Assembly (NCBI RefSeq): GCF_900496995.4
Contig: NC_044018.1
Coordinates: forward strand, 30,027,825 to 30,091,824
Length of the DNA stretch: 64,000 bases
Source of the DNA: Aquila chrysaetos chrysaetos
Lineage: Eukaryota > Chordata > Aves > Accipitriformes > Accipitridae
Direction: 5' to 3'
In this document: piece after piece, positions 37,259 through 49,599 of the stretch
Layout: each line of letters starts with the position of its first letter
Position numbering within the stretch: the stretch's first letter is position 1
The notes under the pieces: model-generated
What the model saw: the letters and a program-made list of their open reading frames with translations, nothing else
The model's database searches: none
Told to the model about the DNA's origin: nothing
Made by a program: the position numbers and the translations under genes

Positions 37259-38254
37259 ATGGGTGACTCCTACACGGCCGCCTTCCCCAGCGCCCCGGGG
37301 CTGCTCTCGCCCTCGGCCAGCCCCCAGGCATCGCCCGGTCCCTACGGCCCCGACTACGGCCCCTTCGGCCACCCCTTCCCGGCACCCACCGGCGCCCAGG
37401 AGGTGCTGGGTGCCCCCGTGGTGGTGACGGCCAAGGGACACCCGCCGGGCGACTGCCTGCCGGGCGTCTACCCCTCGCTGGAGATGCCGCATCCCTACGG
37501 CTCCTGGTACAAGGGCGGCATCGGCGGGGGGCTGCCGGGGGGCTCGGGGCCGGCAGCACCCTCCTGGTGGGACGTGCACCCTAACGGGGGCTGGCTGGGG
37601 GGGCCGGCAGGCGCCGAGGGGCTGCAGGGCTCGCTGCAGGGCCAGCCCACCCTCAGCCCCCCGCTTCCCACTTACGGCTCCGATTTTGGGGCTCTCAACC
37701 CTCCGCCCTACACCAGTAACCCCGCCGCGCCCCCCACCCCTAAAACCAACCCGGGCGAAACCCCTAAGGGACCACGCGGCGGTTCGTTAGGGGGTCGTCC
37801 GGCCTGCGATTGTCCTAATTGCCAAGAGTTGGAGCGTTTGGGGGGTCCGGGAGGATCCCGACGAAAGCCGGTTCATAGCTGCCACATTCCGGGATGCGGG
37901 AAGGTGTACGGCAAAGCGTCCCACCTGAAGGCCCACCTGCGCTGGCACACGGGCGAGCGTCCCTTCGTCTGCAACTGGCTTTTCTGCGGCAAACGGTTCA
38001 CCCGTTCCGACGAGCTGGAACGGCACGTCCGTACCCACACGCGGGAGAAAAAATTCACGTGTCTCCTTTGCAGCAAGCGTTTTACCCGTAGCGATCATCT
38101 CAGCAAGCATCAGAAGACCCACGCTGAAGCCGGACCCCCCAAACCCCCCCCCGGCACCGGTGGGGAGCAGCCCCCCGCTTCTCCTCGGCAGCCTCCGGCT
38201 TCTCCCGGTAAAGATGCCGGTAGTCCCGAGGCTGGCAGTTTGTTGGAGATTTGA
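37259..38254 (+). CDS. SP7: Osterix / transcription factor Sp7 (major coding exon)
   Basis: Zinc-finger activator required for osteoblast differentiation. The open frame from ATG 37259 encodes 331 residues. It starts MGDSYTAAF, matching the internal human MGDAYPAPF, and carries [11 protein letters not shown] and [13 protein letters not shown] (Buttonhead) segments. Three C2H2 fingers follow, with helices [16 protein letters not shown] and RSDHLSKH, and a C-terminus ending LLEI as in mammals. KASHLKAH and [10 protein letters not shown] distinguish it from Sp1. A splice acceptor (CCCACAG, ending 37165) precedes it, and the frame stays open from 37166, so an upstream exon could add N-terminal residues. 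The human N-terminal SP box (SPLAMLTAACSKF, about 60 residues) is not found in the window. A 6-codon upstream ORF lies at 37179-37199. Human SP7 is 431 residues. Identity is certain; the N-terminus is not. Confidence 0.95.
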   Translation: MGDSYTAAFPSAPGLLSPSASPQASPGPYGPDYGPFGHPFPAPTGAQEVLGAPVVVTAKGHPPGDCLPGVYPSLEMPHPYGSWYKGGIGGGLPGGSGPAAPSWWDVHPNGGWLGGPAGAEGLQGSLQGQPTLSPPLPTYGSDFGALNPPPYTSNPAAPPTPKTNPGETPKGPRGGSLGGRPACDCPNCQELERLGGPGGSRRKPVHSCHIPGCGKVYGKASHLKAHLRWHTGERPFVCNWLFCGKRFTRSDELERHVRTHTREKKFTCLLCSKRFTRSDHLSKHQKTHAEAGPPKPPPGTGGEQPPASPRQPPASPGKDAGSPEAGSLLEI

Positions 38255-38690
38255 GCCTTCGTCCTCCATCCTCATCCTCCTCTGCGCCGCTGGGGATATT
38301 TATTACGGGGTGCTGCCCCCCCCCCAACCCCCGCATCACCCCCCACCCCGGGGCTAGTGGCAGCTCCTCGTTAGCAATTATAATTTATGTCTTAAATTAT
38401 GGGCGGGGGGTCTCCGAGCACTCTAAGGCTCACTGGGGGGGGTGTCAAGGTGAGACCCCCCCCCCCCTTTCTCCTCCCCCCCCAACTTCTTGCCCTCAAA
38501 ACCTCACCGGCCGCCTCGCGCCCCCGCACAGAGCTCAGGGACAGGGTTCGCCCCTTCTCCTCCGCCTCCGGCCTCGTTAGCACGCCAAGTTCGTTAGGCA
38601 CTAATGTAACGGACCCCCCTCTCCTTTTTCCTGGCTGCCCCCCCCCCCCCCCCCCCCCCCCCAAAGCAATAAAGGGATTGCTAAGGCGTG
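38255..38690 (+). other. SP7: SP7 3' untranslated region with C25 tract
   Basis: About 430 bases from the stop codon to the polyadenylation signal, including a 25-base C homopolymer at 38638-38662. Short compared with mammalian SP7 3'UTRs. Confidence 0.75.
38668..38673 (+). terminator. SP7: SP7 polyadenylation signal
   Basis: AATAAA five bases after the C25 run and 414 bases after the stop codon. It is the first canonical signal downstream of SP7 on this strand. Confidence 0.75.
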
Positions 38691-41640
38691 AAAGCAGAGC
38701 CGTGCCCCGTTCTCCTGCGCCAGCAGGGCTGAGGCCAGGCAGCTTCATCACAGGGATGGGCTCTGCCTTCCTCCCACGCTCCTCCTCTGCTGCTGCTCAG
38801 TGCTCAAAGGGAAACTGAGGCACGGAGGGGACGTGGCTCCACTCGCGTTCACTCTGTCCCCCCCTCTCTAGGGGTGGTGGGAGCTGAGCAGGGTTGGGGA
38901 CAATCCAGCTCTGTCCCCTTGTCCCCCATCCCTTACAGCCCCACGCCGCTGGCTCCTCACAGCCCCATACCCCTGTGGTCCCCCGTCCCTCTGTCCCCAG
39001 GACCCTGTTGCCCCATGTCCCTTTGTCCCCATAGCCCCGAGACCTCAGGTCCCCATGGTCCCATGTCCCTTTTTCCTGTCTCTCCCCATTCCCAGGACCC
39101 CATGGTCCCACGTCCCCATAGCCGTGTCCCCAGGACCCCATTGTCCCATGTCCCTGTGTCCCCGTGATACCACATCCTGGTGTCCCCATGTCCCTACATC
39201 CCCGCGGCCCCGTGGTCCCCATATCCCTCTGCCCCCCGTGTCCCCATAGCCCCATGTCCCCATAGCCCAATGTCCCCATAGCCCAATGTCCCTGTGTCCC
39301 CATGTCCCCAGGCTCGGGGATCGCCCCAAGCCGCTTTCGGGCACCCGACGGGACTCTTCCATCCCCACGTGGCAGCGGCGATCACGCCAGCCTCACCCCG
39401 CACACGCGTGTGCCCCGGCCTTGCATGCCCACCCTGGCCAGCCACACGCATGCGTGTCCCCCCCCAGGACATCCATGCACAGGAACACGCGTGTGCACAG
39501 GAACAGCCAAGCCTTGCCTCGTGCCTCAGTTTCCCCACGGCAGCATCGCGGCCAGGGGCCACGTGGCAGCACATGGGCACGCGGCGGGGCCACGTGTTAC
39601 CGAGGACACCCCAATTTTAGGCACCACAGGCTGGTGGGGACCCCACCCCTCCTTGCCCCCCCCCCTCCCGCCCCACCACTGCCCTGGGCTCCTGCCAGCC
39701 CTTTGATGCGCCCAGCCCCGGTTTGGGGCTTTTCTGAAAAAAAAAAAAACCACCAAAAAGCCACGGAAAAAGGCAAAGTGAGGCGGAAACGGGCTTCTGC
39801 GCCAGCACAAAGTTGGGGGGGGGGGGGAAGAAGGCGGCTGCTGGCACCCACCACCCCATGGGGGGACGGGGATGGCAGTGGGTCCCCGTGCCAGCGTGGC
39901 GGGGCCCCGGGTGCCACCCCCCGGCCACGTGTGCCAGCCCCGGGCTGAGTCACGGTGGCCACGGCTCCGCAGAGCTGGCCAGGACCCAGGTGTCCCCAGG
40001 GAGGGGGGGGGGGGGGGAACCACACTGCTCCCCCCCCCTCCCCGTCCCCCCATGCAGGGAGGGGAAACTGAGGCACAGAGGTATTCCCCGTGCCAACAGG
40101 GTGGCTGAAGCCCAGTGCCGCGACGCGGAGGGTGACAGAGCGGACCCCAGGATGGCTCCCGGGGGAATTTGGGATGGCGGGTGCCAGGTCTCCCCATAGC
40201 CCCCCAACTCTTCTCCCCCCCCCCCCCCAACACAGGTTTGCTCTTTTCGGGGTATTCCCCCCCTCCGAACCCACCAGCCCCGCTGCCGCTCGCCGTGGGT
40301 GGGCCAGTGCCAACGAGAGCATCCAGCCGTGCGCCCCCGAGCCAAACCCCGACCCGGCGGCCACCGAGGGCTCGACCGCCCGGAGCCTCCCAAACCACGG
40401 AGCCCAAACCCATCCAACGACCCCCCCAAACCCCCAGTGGGGACCCTCCCTTTAGCAGCACCAGATTTCCCTGCCTCGCTATCCCAAGGCGGGGGGGGGG
40501 GGGGGCTTAATTTTGCGGGGGGGGGGGTTCAGCTCCCGCCGGCGGGTCCAAGGGAAGGGAAGCCACGAGGCCACGCCAGCCCTGCGGTGGTTCTGATGTC
40601 GGCGCCGTCCAAATCGTTGTCTCCTATCAAACCCCGCTCGCTCCGTAACGGGTGAGGAATGCAGGGCCCCCCGCCGCAGCCCCCCCCGCCGCAGCCTTTA
40701 TTTAATATCCTGAAAAAATTAAAATAACTTTTGCGGCCGCTAAGGAAAACACAGAGATAAATATAATAAAAAATGAGCCGAAAACAGGAGGGGAAGGGAA
40801 ATTGAGAGCCCAAAAAGAGGAGTTGGGAGCACTCCAAGGTGAGGGGGCTGGGGGGGGGGCGCATGCAGCACCCACTGTCCTGCCTGGGGGGATGTGGGCA
40901 CCCGTGGGACCTGGGTTTGGGGTGGGGGGTGACATGGACACCCACGAGACCCAAGCACCCGTGGGACCTGGGTTTGGGGTAGAGAGGGACATGAGCACCC
41001 ATGGGACTGAGGTGGGGGGGGGACACGGACACCCACGAGACCCAGGCACTCGTGGGACCTGGGTTTGGGGTGGAAGGGGACACACGGGCACCCACGAGAC
41101 CCAGACACCCGTGGGACCTGGGTTTGGGGTAGAGGGGGACATGAGCACCCGTGGGACTGAGGGTGGAGGGGGACATGGACACCCACGAGACCCAAGCACC
41201 CGTGGGACCTGAGTTTGGGGTGGAAGGGGACATGGGCACCCACGAGATCCAAATACAGGGTGGGGGACACAGGCACCCATGGGACCCATGCCCAGGGGGG
41301 GCACCCATGGAAGTGAGCACCCCCCCCCACGGGACCCTGCACGGGAGGGTCATGATGTGCCCGGGACACCCCCAGGTGCGGGGGGGGGGGGGGGGGTGCA
41401 AGGGGTGGGTGATGGTGGTGCACCCTCCAATTTATCACCCCCTTTTACAGTGGGGGGAGCCCCCAATTCACAGGAGGGGTGGGGGGTCCGCTACAGAGGG
41501 CAAGACGAGTCACGCAGTCACCGCAGAGGCAGACCGGGCAGGGAGGGGTGCCCACCCGCCGTGTGTCTGTCTCTCTGTCTGTCTGTCCGTCCGTGTCGTC
41601 TCCCCCCCCGCCCCGCGCCGTGCTCGAACCGGGGGGTCGC
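38691..41640. other. SP7-AAAS intergenic region
   Basis: No gene supported. Contents: a GTCCCCATAGCCCCATGTCCC minisatellite at about 38930-39320; mixed GC-rich DNA at 39320-40060; a MIR-like GGGGAAACTGAGGCACAGAG at 40061-40080; an AT-rich complex island at about 40575-40800; a GACACCCACGAGACCCA/GTGGGACCTGGGTTTGGGGT minisatellite at about 40890-41290; and purine-rich sequence to 41640. Confidence 0.65.
40890..41290. repeat. About 60-bp minisatellite upstream of AAAS
   Basis: Units of GGACACCCACGAGACCC, AAGCACCCGTGGGACCTG and GGTTTGGGGTGGAGGGGG repeat about six times with alternating variants (GACATGAGCACCC, GACACACGGGCACCC). Confidence 0.93.
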
Positions 41641-41968
41641 GGCCCCTTTAATTCCTCCCCCCCTCCCCCCCAGCGCCGCCAGGGGGCGCGCGAAGGCGGC
41701 CGCGCCGGGGATTGACCCTCGCCGGCACCCGTCCGCGCGCTCGGAACGGGTGAGGGGCGACATGGCGGCCCCCGGGGCCGGGCCTGAGGGGGGGGTGTGA
41801 GGGGCTGAGGAGGCGGCTTCGGGCTGAATAGGGGGATTCCTTCCCCCTCAGCGTTCTCCCTCGCTGCTCGCAGGTTTTGCTGGGCAGGGACTTAGCGGGG
41901 GGAGGGCTGTGGGGGGGATTTCTCAGCCCCTCAGCCCGTTTCCCCCCCCCGCCAGGCCCCGCGGCGGG
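41641..41968 (+). promoter_or_regulatory. AAAS: AAAS promoter and 5' leader
   Basis: CpG-rich. GGAACGGGTGAGG at about 41743-41755 includes a donor-like GGTGAG, and CGACATGGCGGCC at 41757-41769 matches a YY1 site of the ATGGCGGC type common in housekeeping promoters. An ATG there opens a 12-codon upstream ORF that ends before the aladin start. An acceptor-like CCCCGCCAG ends at 41954, so a short 5' intron is possible. The transcription start is not resolved. Confidence 0.6.
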
Positions 41969-44900
41969 ATGTGTTCCTTAGCGCTCTTCCCGCCCCCGCC
42001 GGCCCCCGGCGACATCACCCTCTACGAGGTCAATAACAGCTTGGTCTGCGGCCGCCTCCATGAGCAGCTCACCTTCCAGAACCAGGTGAACCCCCCCCCC
42101 CCCCCCCGCCAGACCCCAAGGGTAACGCATTGACACCCCCCCCCGTGACTGGAGTTTCAGCCCCTTCTGCTGGGGGTGTCTCCTCCTCACCCCCCTCAGA
42201 GGTTCCCCTCAGCCATGAAGGAGGCAGGCTCACACCTGGGGTGTTTCTTCATCCCTTCGCTCCATCTTTGCTTCCCGTCTTTTATCACATCGCTGTTTGC
42301 TTTCTGCAACTGGGGGGTGGGGGGTCCTTTCCCAGCTGCCCCCAGACCCCCCCCCTCGAGCTCAGCTGCTTCGCTCACCACACGGTTTCTCTGCCCGCAG
42401 CTGGCAGACCTGCCCGTCCTCAGCCTGCCCAAGGAAACCCTCAAGGCTCACAGCCGGCTGGAGCACAGCACCCAGCCGGCCTTCATCCACCACCGCGAGT
42501 CCCTCTGGAAGGGATGCCTCAGTGCCTGGTGAGTGCGGGGGGGTCCCCTCCACCCTCAGAAACAGCCAAGTCTGCGGGAGGCAAAGCTGGGAGCTGTCTG
42601 TCCGCTTAAAATCTGCCCTCAAACCCCCTTCCCCATACCTGTCCTGCAGCCACTTCACCCTGGAATATGGCAGAGGCTTCTTTGCCCCTTCAGCTCTCGC
42701 CCACGAGCAGTGGGAACCCACAACCTGCTCCCAGTCTGAGCTTCTTGAGAGAGTTTTGGGGGGGTTCATAATATAGCTGAGAGCTCAGCGCAGCTGGGGG
42801 CAGGTCCAGCAGTCACTGGTGACTGGGGTAAGTGCCCTCAGCTGAGGAGAGAGCTGGTTTGGAGGCCCTGGGGGCTCTCAGCAGTTGAGGGGGATTTTGA
42901 GGGGATGGGGAGAGAGGTGGCCTGGGCTTTGCATCACCAACACACGAGGTGAGGGAGGCTGACCAAGCTTTCCACTGCAGGCGGGACGTGGGGCTGTGCG
43001 GGGTGCTGAAAGAGATCGCCAGCGCCGAGGAGGAAGGTGAGTCTGGGCTGCTCGGGGAGGACCTGGAGATCTCCCAGGTCTCTCCAGATCTCACTTTGAT
43101 CCTTTGGTTCCCTTCATCCCCTTTTCCATCATGCCTGTCCCTGCCTGTCGCAGCTGCCTGTGCTTCCTCCGCCTGTCGGGCCTCTCGTTGAAGACCACGG
43201 AAGATCTGATGGTCCTTTTCTCTCCACAGGGCTGCAGTGGGTGAAGACGGGCTCAAGGTACCTGCTGGCAGTGTGCCACTGGCTCTCCTCACTGCATGGC
43301 TCCCTGTTCCCTCACCTCTCAGTGAGTCTTTTTGGTGCTTAACCTTCATGCTCGGGAAGGCAGGGATGATGCAGCATGTCCGGCGACGCTGACCCTGCGC
43401 CAGTGGGCTGGTTTGCATGGCGGGTGGGTGCTTCTCAGCTGAAAACACAGCAAAATATTTCTCCTGGTGGTGCCCAGCTACAAATGCTGCAGGTTTCCTT
43501 TGCCAAAGGGAGGAGAATGGGTGCTGGAAAGGCATTAGAACAGCAAAGTGCTCCAAGAGAGACCGAAATCAAGGTGGGGGGAGAAGGAAGAGGGGGTGTT
43601 TGGATACGGGGGGGTCCTCACTGCTGCACCAGAGGCAGCTCCTGCTCTCATGTGCACTGCCAACTCAGTGTTAACTCTTCTCCCCCAAAGCTAACCAGCG
43701 AAGACATGATCGCGGCGTTCTCCCAGGCGGTGGACTGGTGAGTCCTGTGTGTTGTGAAACTGTTGTCCGTGGGTGTCTGTAAAACCCTACGAAAGAGGGT
43801 TGTGGAGCTGAGCGAAGCGGGTGGCGGTACAAGGACAGGATCACCCCATTTTTTAAGTGTTCAGCCTCCCCATTAGAGAGATGTTAGGGCAAATATTTCC
43901 CCATTGCCTCTGGCTGCCCCAGTTTGTGTACAATGATGAAGAGGCAAATCATGCCCCGATGCACTGCATGTGGAGGAAACAGCATTAAACTAGATCAGTG
44001 CTTGGAAAATTCCTCCAAATATCAACCCTAGACTGTTTGTTAACCAGCTCCTCAGCAGAGCCCTGCGAGTAATTGGCAGGAACAGGGAATTTATCAGAGA
44101 AAATGGTCCCATTCAGCAGCAAAAAGGAAGTTTTATTTTACTGGTGACTCTGGGAACTGCCTTTGTCAGCCCTGGGGGGCTGCTAGGTGGTCATGCCTGA
44201 TGCCCAAGAACCCATCACCGCTGCCTTGAGCCGGGAACACCGGTGTGGCAGCTGGCGTGCCTCACCCTGCTCCGTTCCTCCCTCCAGGGCCGGCTGCACC
44301 ATCCGGGCCTTTGCCTGGCACCCCCACACCAGCAAGTTTGCCGTGGCTCTTCTGGATGATTCCATTCGGGTCTACAACTCCAACAGGTGAGGGCTGGGCC
44401 GCTCCTTGAGCACTGCTGGCCATGTCCTGGGAGACCCTGCTCCTCAGGGAGTGCCTCCGCAGAACTCCCTGCTCCCCGTTTTGCCCTCTCGCAACCACCT
44501 CCAGCACGTGCCGAGGATTCCTCCTCCATCTCTGCCCTGCGCTGCCTTGGTGTTCGCTTGGGCTTTGCTCTCACTGGCACTGTCTGTCCCCAGAACCTCT
44601 TGCTGTGTAGCCAGAGCTCTGCAAGGACATCTCCGAAAATCTCTGGCCTTAAGTTTTGGTTTTCCTTTCCCTCCCTGCTCTGTAGCTCCTGGGGGCACCC
44701 CGGGTGGCACACAGCCTGGCTGCCGTCACAGGCAGAGCAGCCTCTTGGGTGTCATTGAGTCTCCTTTCTCCTCCAGGTCTCCCTGCTCCCCCAGTGCATG
44801 TAAAGCCCTCCTCAGGAGAAGACTCTGCCGGCTGGTCCTGCAGCCCTCCCCGCGCCTCCCTGCAGAGGCACTCTCCCCCAGCTGGGATTTCAAGCCAGCA

Positions 44901-47900
44901 AGTGCCACCTCCCACCCCGGGGCCGGGCCGTGGGCAGCACGGGGCACGGCGCTTAATTGCATGAGGTGTGCTCTGGCTTGCTGCACGGTGCTGGTGTCAC
45001 CTGGCTGGGATCTCCTGTGTCCCCCACCCCGGGAAGCAGGTCACGGTGGGGCACATGCCCTACTTCTCACCCTATGCTTTTAGGCCCCCAGTGTGGTCAG
45101 AGCTGGAGAGAGGACACTGGGAGACAGCCCGTGGCCCAGCTCAGGCTGTGTGAGGACCCTTGATCCCCCATTTTTCCTTTTGTCACGATTCCCTCCTCTC
45201 CGGCAGTGCCACCATCCCCTCGCTGAAGCATCGCCTGCAGAGGAATGTGGCCGCCATGGCCTGGAAGCCACTCTGTGCCTCCATCCTTGCTGTCGCCTGC
45301 CAGAGCTGCGTCCTGGTGTGGCACCTGGATCCCACCTCCCTCTCCACCAGGTGACAGCCCCGCGCATCTCCCCGGCCCTTCCATGGGTTGTTGCGAGCCC
45401 GTTTGGGTTGACGCCAGGCAGGTGCACATCCCGCCAGCAGACAAAGCGCTGGCTTTCAGCAGCACGTGGGCCAGCCCTTCTCACGATCGACCGCGGTGGT
45501 TTCTCTCTCCTTCCCTCCAGACCATCATCCGGCTGCGCTCAGGTGCTGTCCTACCCGGGGCACAGCCCCGTTACCAGCCTGGCATGGGCTCCCAGCGGGG
45601 AGCTGCTGCTCTCAGCATCACCGGTCAACACGGCCATGCTGGTGAGTAAGAGGCTGAACCTCCTGGGGTGCTGCCTTTGGGATACCAGAACCGTGAGCCC
45701 ACCATGGGGTCACCAAGGGACGGTTCGGCTGTAAGACTGCTGGGGACGGGCAGCATTTCCTCGGAGGATGAATTAGGCAGATCCTGAATTTGAACTAGAT
45801 CTGAAAGCATCAGTCTGTATTCCCTAATGCACGCAAAACCACCCCCAAAGCTGTGCTAACTACCCAGTCAGAGTTCAGGTCCCGGTGTCATTATCCTCCT
45901 CGTTGTCCCCTCCTTCAGGTGTGGGACGTGTCCACTGAAAACTGCGTCCAGCTGCAGTGGTTTGGGGGCGGCGGTGTCACTTACTTGGCTTGGTCACCCG
46001 ATGGCAGCAAGGTCCTGGCAGCCGCTCCCTCCGCAGTGTTCAGGTGAGCTCCCTGCCTGCGAGATGTTTTATTTCAGCCCTTATTATCTTTTTCATTTGC
46101 TCCAAACCGAAGCAGATCTGGATTCTTTGTGTCCTAACTGCTCCCATTCTTACTGCATCTGATGTGGGGGGAAAAAATGTGTGGGTAATCAGGTCTGATG
46201 TCTTGGGCTTCTCTCAGAGCAGCAGAATTGGCGCAGATTTGGGGATTTTGGCCCGCTCACTTCTGTCTGTCTCTCTTGCAGAGTGTGGGAAGCTCAGATG
46301 TGGACGTGTGAGCGGTGGCCCACTATCAAAGGACGCTGCCAGGTAGTATGGGGACATTTCCCACACCTGCGGGGCAGAGGTTGCCTCTAAGAGCCTTGGG
46401 GGGATGTACTGTGTTTTACTAAATGCCCCCCATTTCCAGCTGGCTCCACAAAGTCCCTTGCAAGCTGCCACCTCCCTGGCCTGGGTAGCGGGTGTTAACG
46501 TGGCTCTGTGTCCCGCAGACAGGGTGCTGGAGCCCTGATGGCAGCCGACTGCTCTTCACGGTGCTGGGTGCGTCCGTCATCTACTCCTTGTCCTTCTCGG
46601 AGTACAGGGGTGAGTCTGCCTGAGCCGACCACCCAGGCGAAGCTTTCCAAGATCCGGTGGCTGGTCCCCAAGCGATCTTCTTGCTTTTTGTTGTGGCTGA
46701 GCTTGGCCAGATGGGCTTTTTGCTTATTAGCTGCATTTTCCAGCCTGCTGGGACAGTGGCCGGCAAAGCCAGGACACGCAGTGGGAAGAGTGTCTCAGGG
46801 GTCTCTCAAAGCACAGAATCTCTGTGGGGTTGAGTTTTTTCCCCCCTCACGTTGCTTCTCGCTCACAGTTATGAGTTTGCAGTCACAAATGGTTTGCAGA
46901 GAAACTTTTACAGCGGGTTAAATGCCCAGCTTGCGTGGCTTTTTTTCCATGGAGGTGGCCGGTCCTGATGTTTGTGGAAGGGAAACCTCCCCTGTCCTCC
47001 ACCCCAAACATAGGCAGATGATACCGGGCTAGCAGCACGTTGCCCCACAGCTGCTCTAAGAAACAGAGAGAAATTCTGCATCACTTTGGAAATAAAAGTG
47101 TGATTTAGGGCAGTGAGATGACCCACACAGTAATTTAAGCAGGAGACATGAAGTGACCAGGCTGTTTGTTTCAGGGGAGATGCAAGGGCAAGTGGGAGGC
47201 TCAAAAACAGCTTCTATCGTGGCAGATCTGTCTGAGACCACCTTCGAGACGCTCTACGGGGAGGAGAGGTGGGTCTGGCTGCGCCCGTTGCCCTAATGCA
47301 ACACCTGGGATGCAGAGGGGTCTGTGCCCCCCTCGGCAGCAGCCCCCAGGTGCTGGGGACATTGGCTGGAGGGGGGTACTTCACTGCTGCTCGTGCTGGT
47401 TTCAGGATTGGAGGAGAAATCCACTCCATGGTGTGGGACCCCACCGGTGAGAGACTCGCAGTGATCATCAGAGGTAAGAGGGAGGTGCTGCCTCCACCCT
47501 GCCTGCCCCAGTGCCGGGCTTTGCCTGAAAATCCCCCTTCCAGCAGGCAGAAGGGGCACAAACCCTGCAGGGGAGAGGAGTCAGGTTGGGAAGGCAGCAT
47601 CCACCCTCCATCCTTCCTCACCGTGACTCTGCTCCTCTGTATCCTTCAGAGAGGGATGTGTCCGAGTTCCCTGCCCACTTCCAGTCGGACGAATCACCTC
47701 TCCCAACCCCCCTGCAAGGTCTCCACATTCCCACAGTGCCCACATTACGCCTGGAGCCCGACTGGGCCTCTTGGCTCCGTTTTTTTTAGGAGCAGCCCTT
47801 GGGATAATTGAGCCATTCAGGCTCTCCTGGATGGGCCCCGCTCTGAGACAAAGCGGACCTTTGAGGGAACACCAAAACATGGTGCTGGGGATGCTGCTGC

Positions 47901-49396
47901 CTTGGGCTCCCTCCCTGCATGCCACTGGCGGGGAGACAGCTGAAGCTGCTGGGCCCAAACTCAGCAGCTTGGTTTTTTTGCTGTGTTTAAAGCTGGGTGG
48001 GGAAGAAACCAGGTGGGGGGAAACCCTGAGGGTACAAGGACTCCCATAGCTGTCCCCCCCTGTCCTCTGCACCTCCAGGTAGGTCCTGCGAGGATCTCCG
48101 TGCAGAAACTGCAATGGAATGGAAAATACCCTTCATATTGGAGAGACAGGGCCCCCACGTCACGCCTTATAGGCTGGGGTGTTTCCAAAGGAGTCACCTC
48201 ATCTCTTGCCCAAACCCTTCTCGGCCAAACCTAGCTACCTGAGACCTCGGAGCCAGCGTTAAATCACTGAGAGGTCTTTGAAAAGCCCCATCCCAGAATC
48301 CTGCTTGCCTCTGTGTGAGGAAAACGCAGTCCTCAGCCAGCTTTCCCCCATCTTGGTGTCTGCCTGCCCCTGTCTCTGCAGTGCCCAGCTGCCTCCAGTT
48401 GCTCCCCACAAAAACCTGACCTCCACATCCCCGGTCTCGTGCCAGGGGGCCCGTAAGTGTGCCCGTGCTGTCCCTCAGACAAGGGAAGGCTTTACTGCTC
48501 CTTCTCTCTCCCTCCTGCAGGGCATGCTGATGTTCCTGAGAGCCAGACGGTCATTGCTGTGTTTCGCACCCGCAACAGCCCCGTGTTTGAGCTCCTGCCG
48601 TGGTGCGTAGTAGCGCATTTTTGGGTTGGTTTTGAGTTGGTTGCATACCAGCAGTCCCCCGGGGCATGGTGGGGAAGAGCAGACCCACCTCGGAGCAGAG
48701 AGATGCTGCTGCCCTGTGCTCCTGCTTCAGGCAGTGTCACCATTTTTACCCCAGAATCAGTTATGTTTTGGACATATTGTCCATTATCCACCTCAAAACC
48801 CTTTGCTTCAGGTTGCCCTTGCGTGGTGCATCCCAGCAGGGCCCAAACATCTCCGCTTAACCACAAGCTACCCTGAAGGTGCTGCGTTTTGGCGGTATGA
48901 CCAAGTACTGCCCCACAGTCGTGCTGTAACTGGCTTTTCCTTTCCCCTGCAGCGGTTTCCTGCGGGGTGAGTGTGGCGCGCAGCCCCAGCTCATCGCCTT
49001 CCACCCCTGCTTCAAGAAAGGCGCCCTCCTGACCGTGGTGAGTGCAGTCCCCAGTTTTGGTAGCAGTTTTTGGGGCTCCCCATCACTGTCCCTGAGGGAG
49101 ATCAATCCAGTGGCAGAGCAGGGAAGGTGGAAAAACCTCCCTACAGTGTCCCCGTGGAGAGGAGAGGGTGGGGAAGGTGTCCTTGCTGGGATCACGGGGA
49201 AGACAAGAGGGTCATGCTTGTACTGTCATCCCCTGCTGTGTCCTGTACTCATCTGCTTCCTCCCATCCTCTTCCCCCTCCAGTGCTGGTCCACGGGGAAG
49301 ATCAGCCACATCCCCTTCTTCTTCATGAGTGCCCACGTCCCCTGCACCAGCTCCAGCCCAAGCCCCGTCATAGCCAGCACCAGCGTGTGCGAGTAG
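41969..49396 (+). CDS. AAAS: Aladin, nuclear pore WD-repeat protein
   Basis: Nuclear-pore scaffold-associated beta-propeller protein anchored through NDC1 at the nuclear envelope; human mutations cause triple-A syndrome. The sixteen coding exons are 41969-42085, 42401-42528, 42981-43036, 43230-43321, 43691-43737, 44288-44386, 45207-45350, 45521-45641, 45919-46043, 46282-46342, 46519-46609, 47175-47268, 47406-47473, 48521-48602, 48953-49037 and 49283-49396. All junctions are GT-AG and in phase, totalling 507 residues. It starts [11 protein letters not shown] (human MCSLGLFPPPP). WD-repeat landmarks include [66 protein letters not shown] and [12 protein letters not shown], with [13 protein letters not shown] near the end. 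The exon count equals that of human. The protein ends about 40 residues earlier than human (546), losing the Pro/Ser-rich tail. Stop TAG at 49394. Confidence 0.97.
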
Positions 49397-49568
49397 CCCA
49401 TCTTGGAGCTGTGACAACATCTGGGTCCACAACGGCATCTTCCTGAAGAGCCGGTGCCAGGACGCTCCCTCTGCATCCTCGATCCTCCTCCTGGGATGCA
49501 CAGCCTGACCTCAGGTGCCTTTAATACCTCCTCAGGGTCTCACAGCTCACGGGGCTGGTGCTGTACAG

Positions 49569-49574
49569 ATTAAA
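49569..49574 (+). terminator. AAAS: AAAS polyadenylation signal (ATTAAA)
   Basis: The common variant ATTAAA lies 173 bases after the stop codon and is followed by a T/C-rich stretch. No AATAAA occurs earlier in the 3'UTR. Confidence 0.65.
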
Positions 49575-49599
49575 ACTGGCTCTTTTTCCCCTCACCTTC

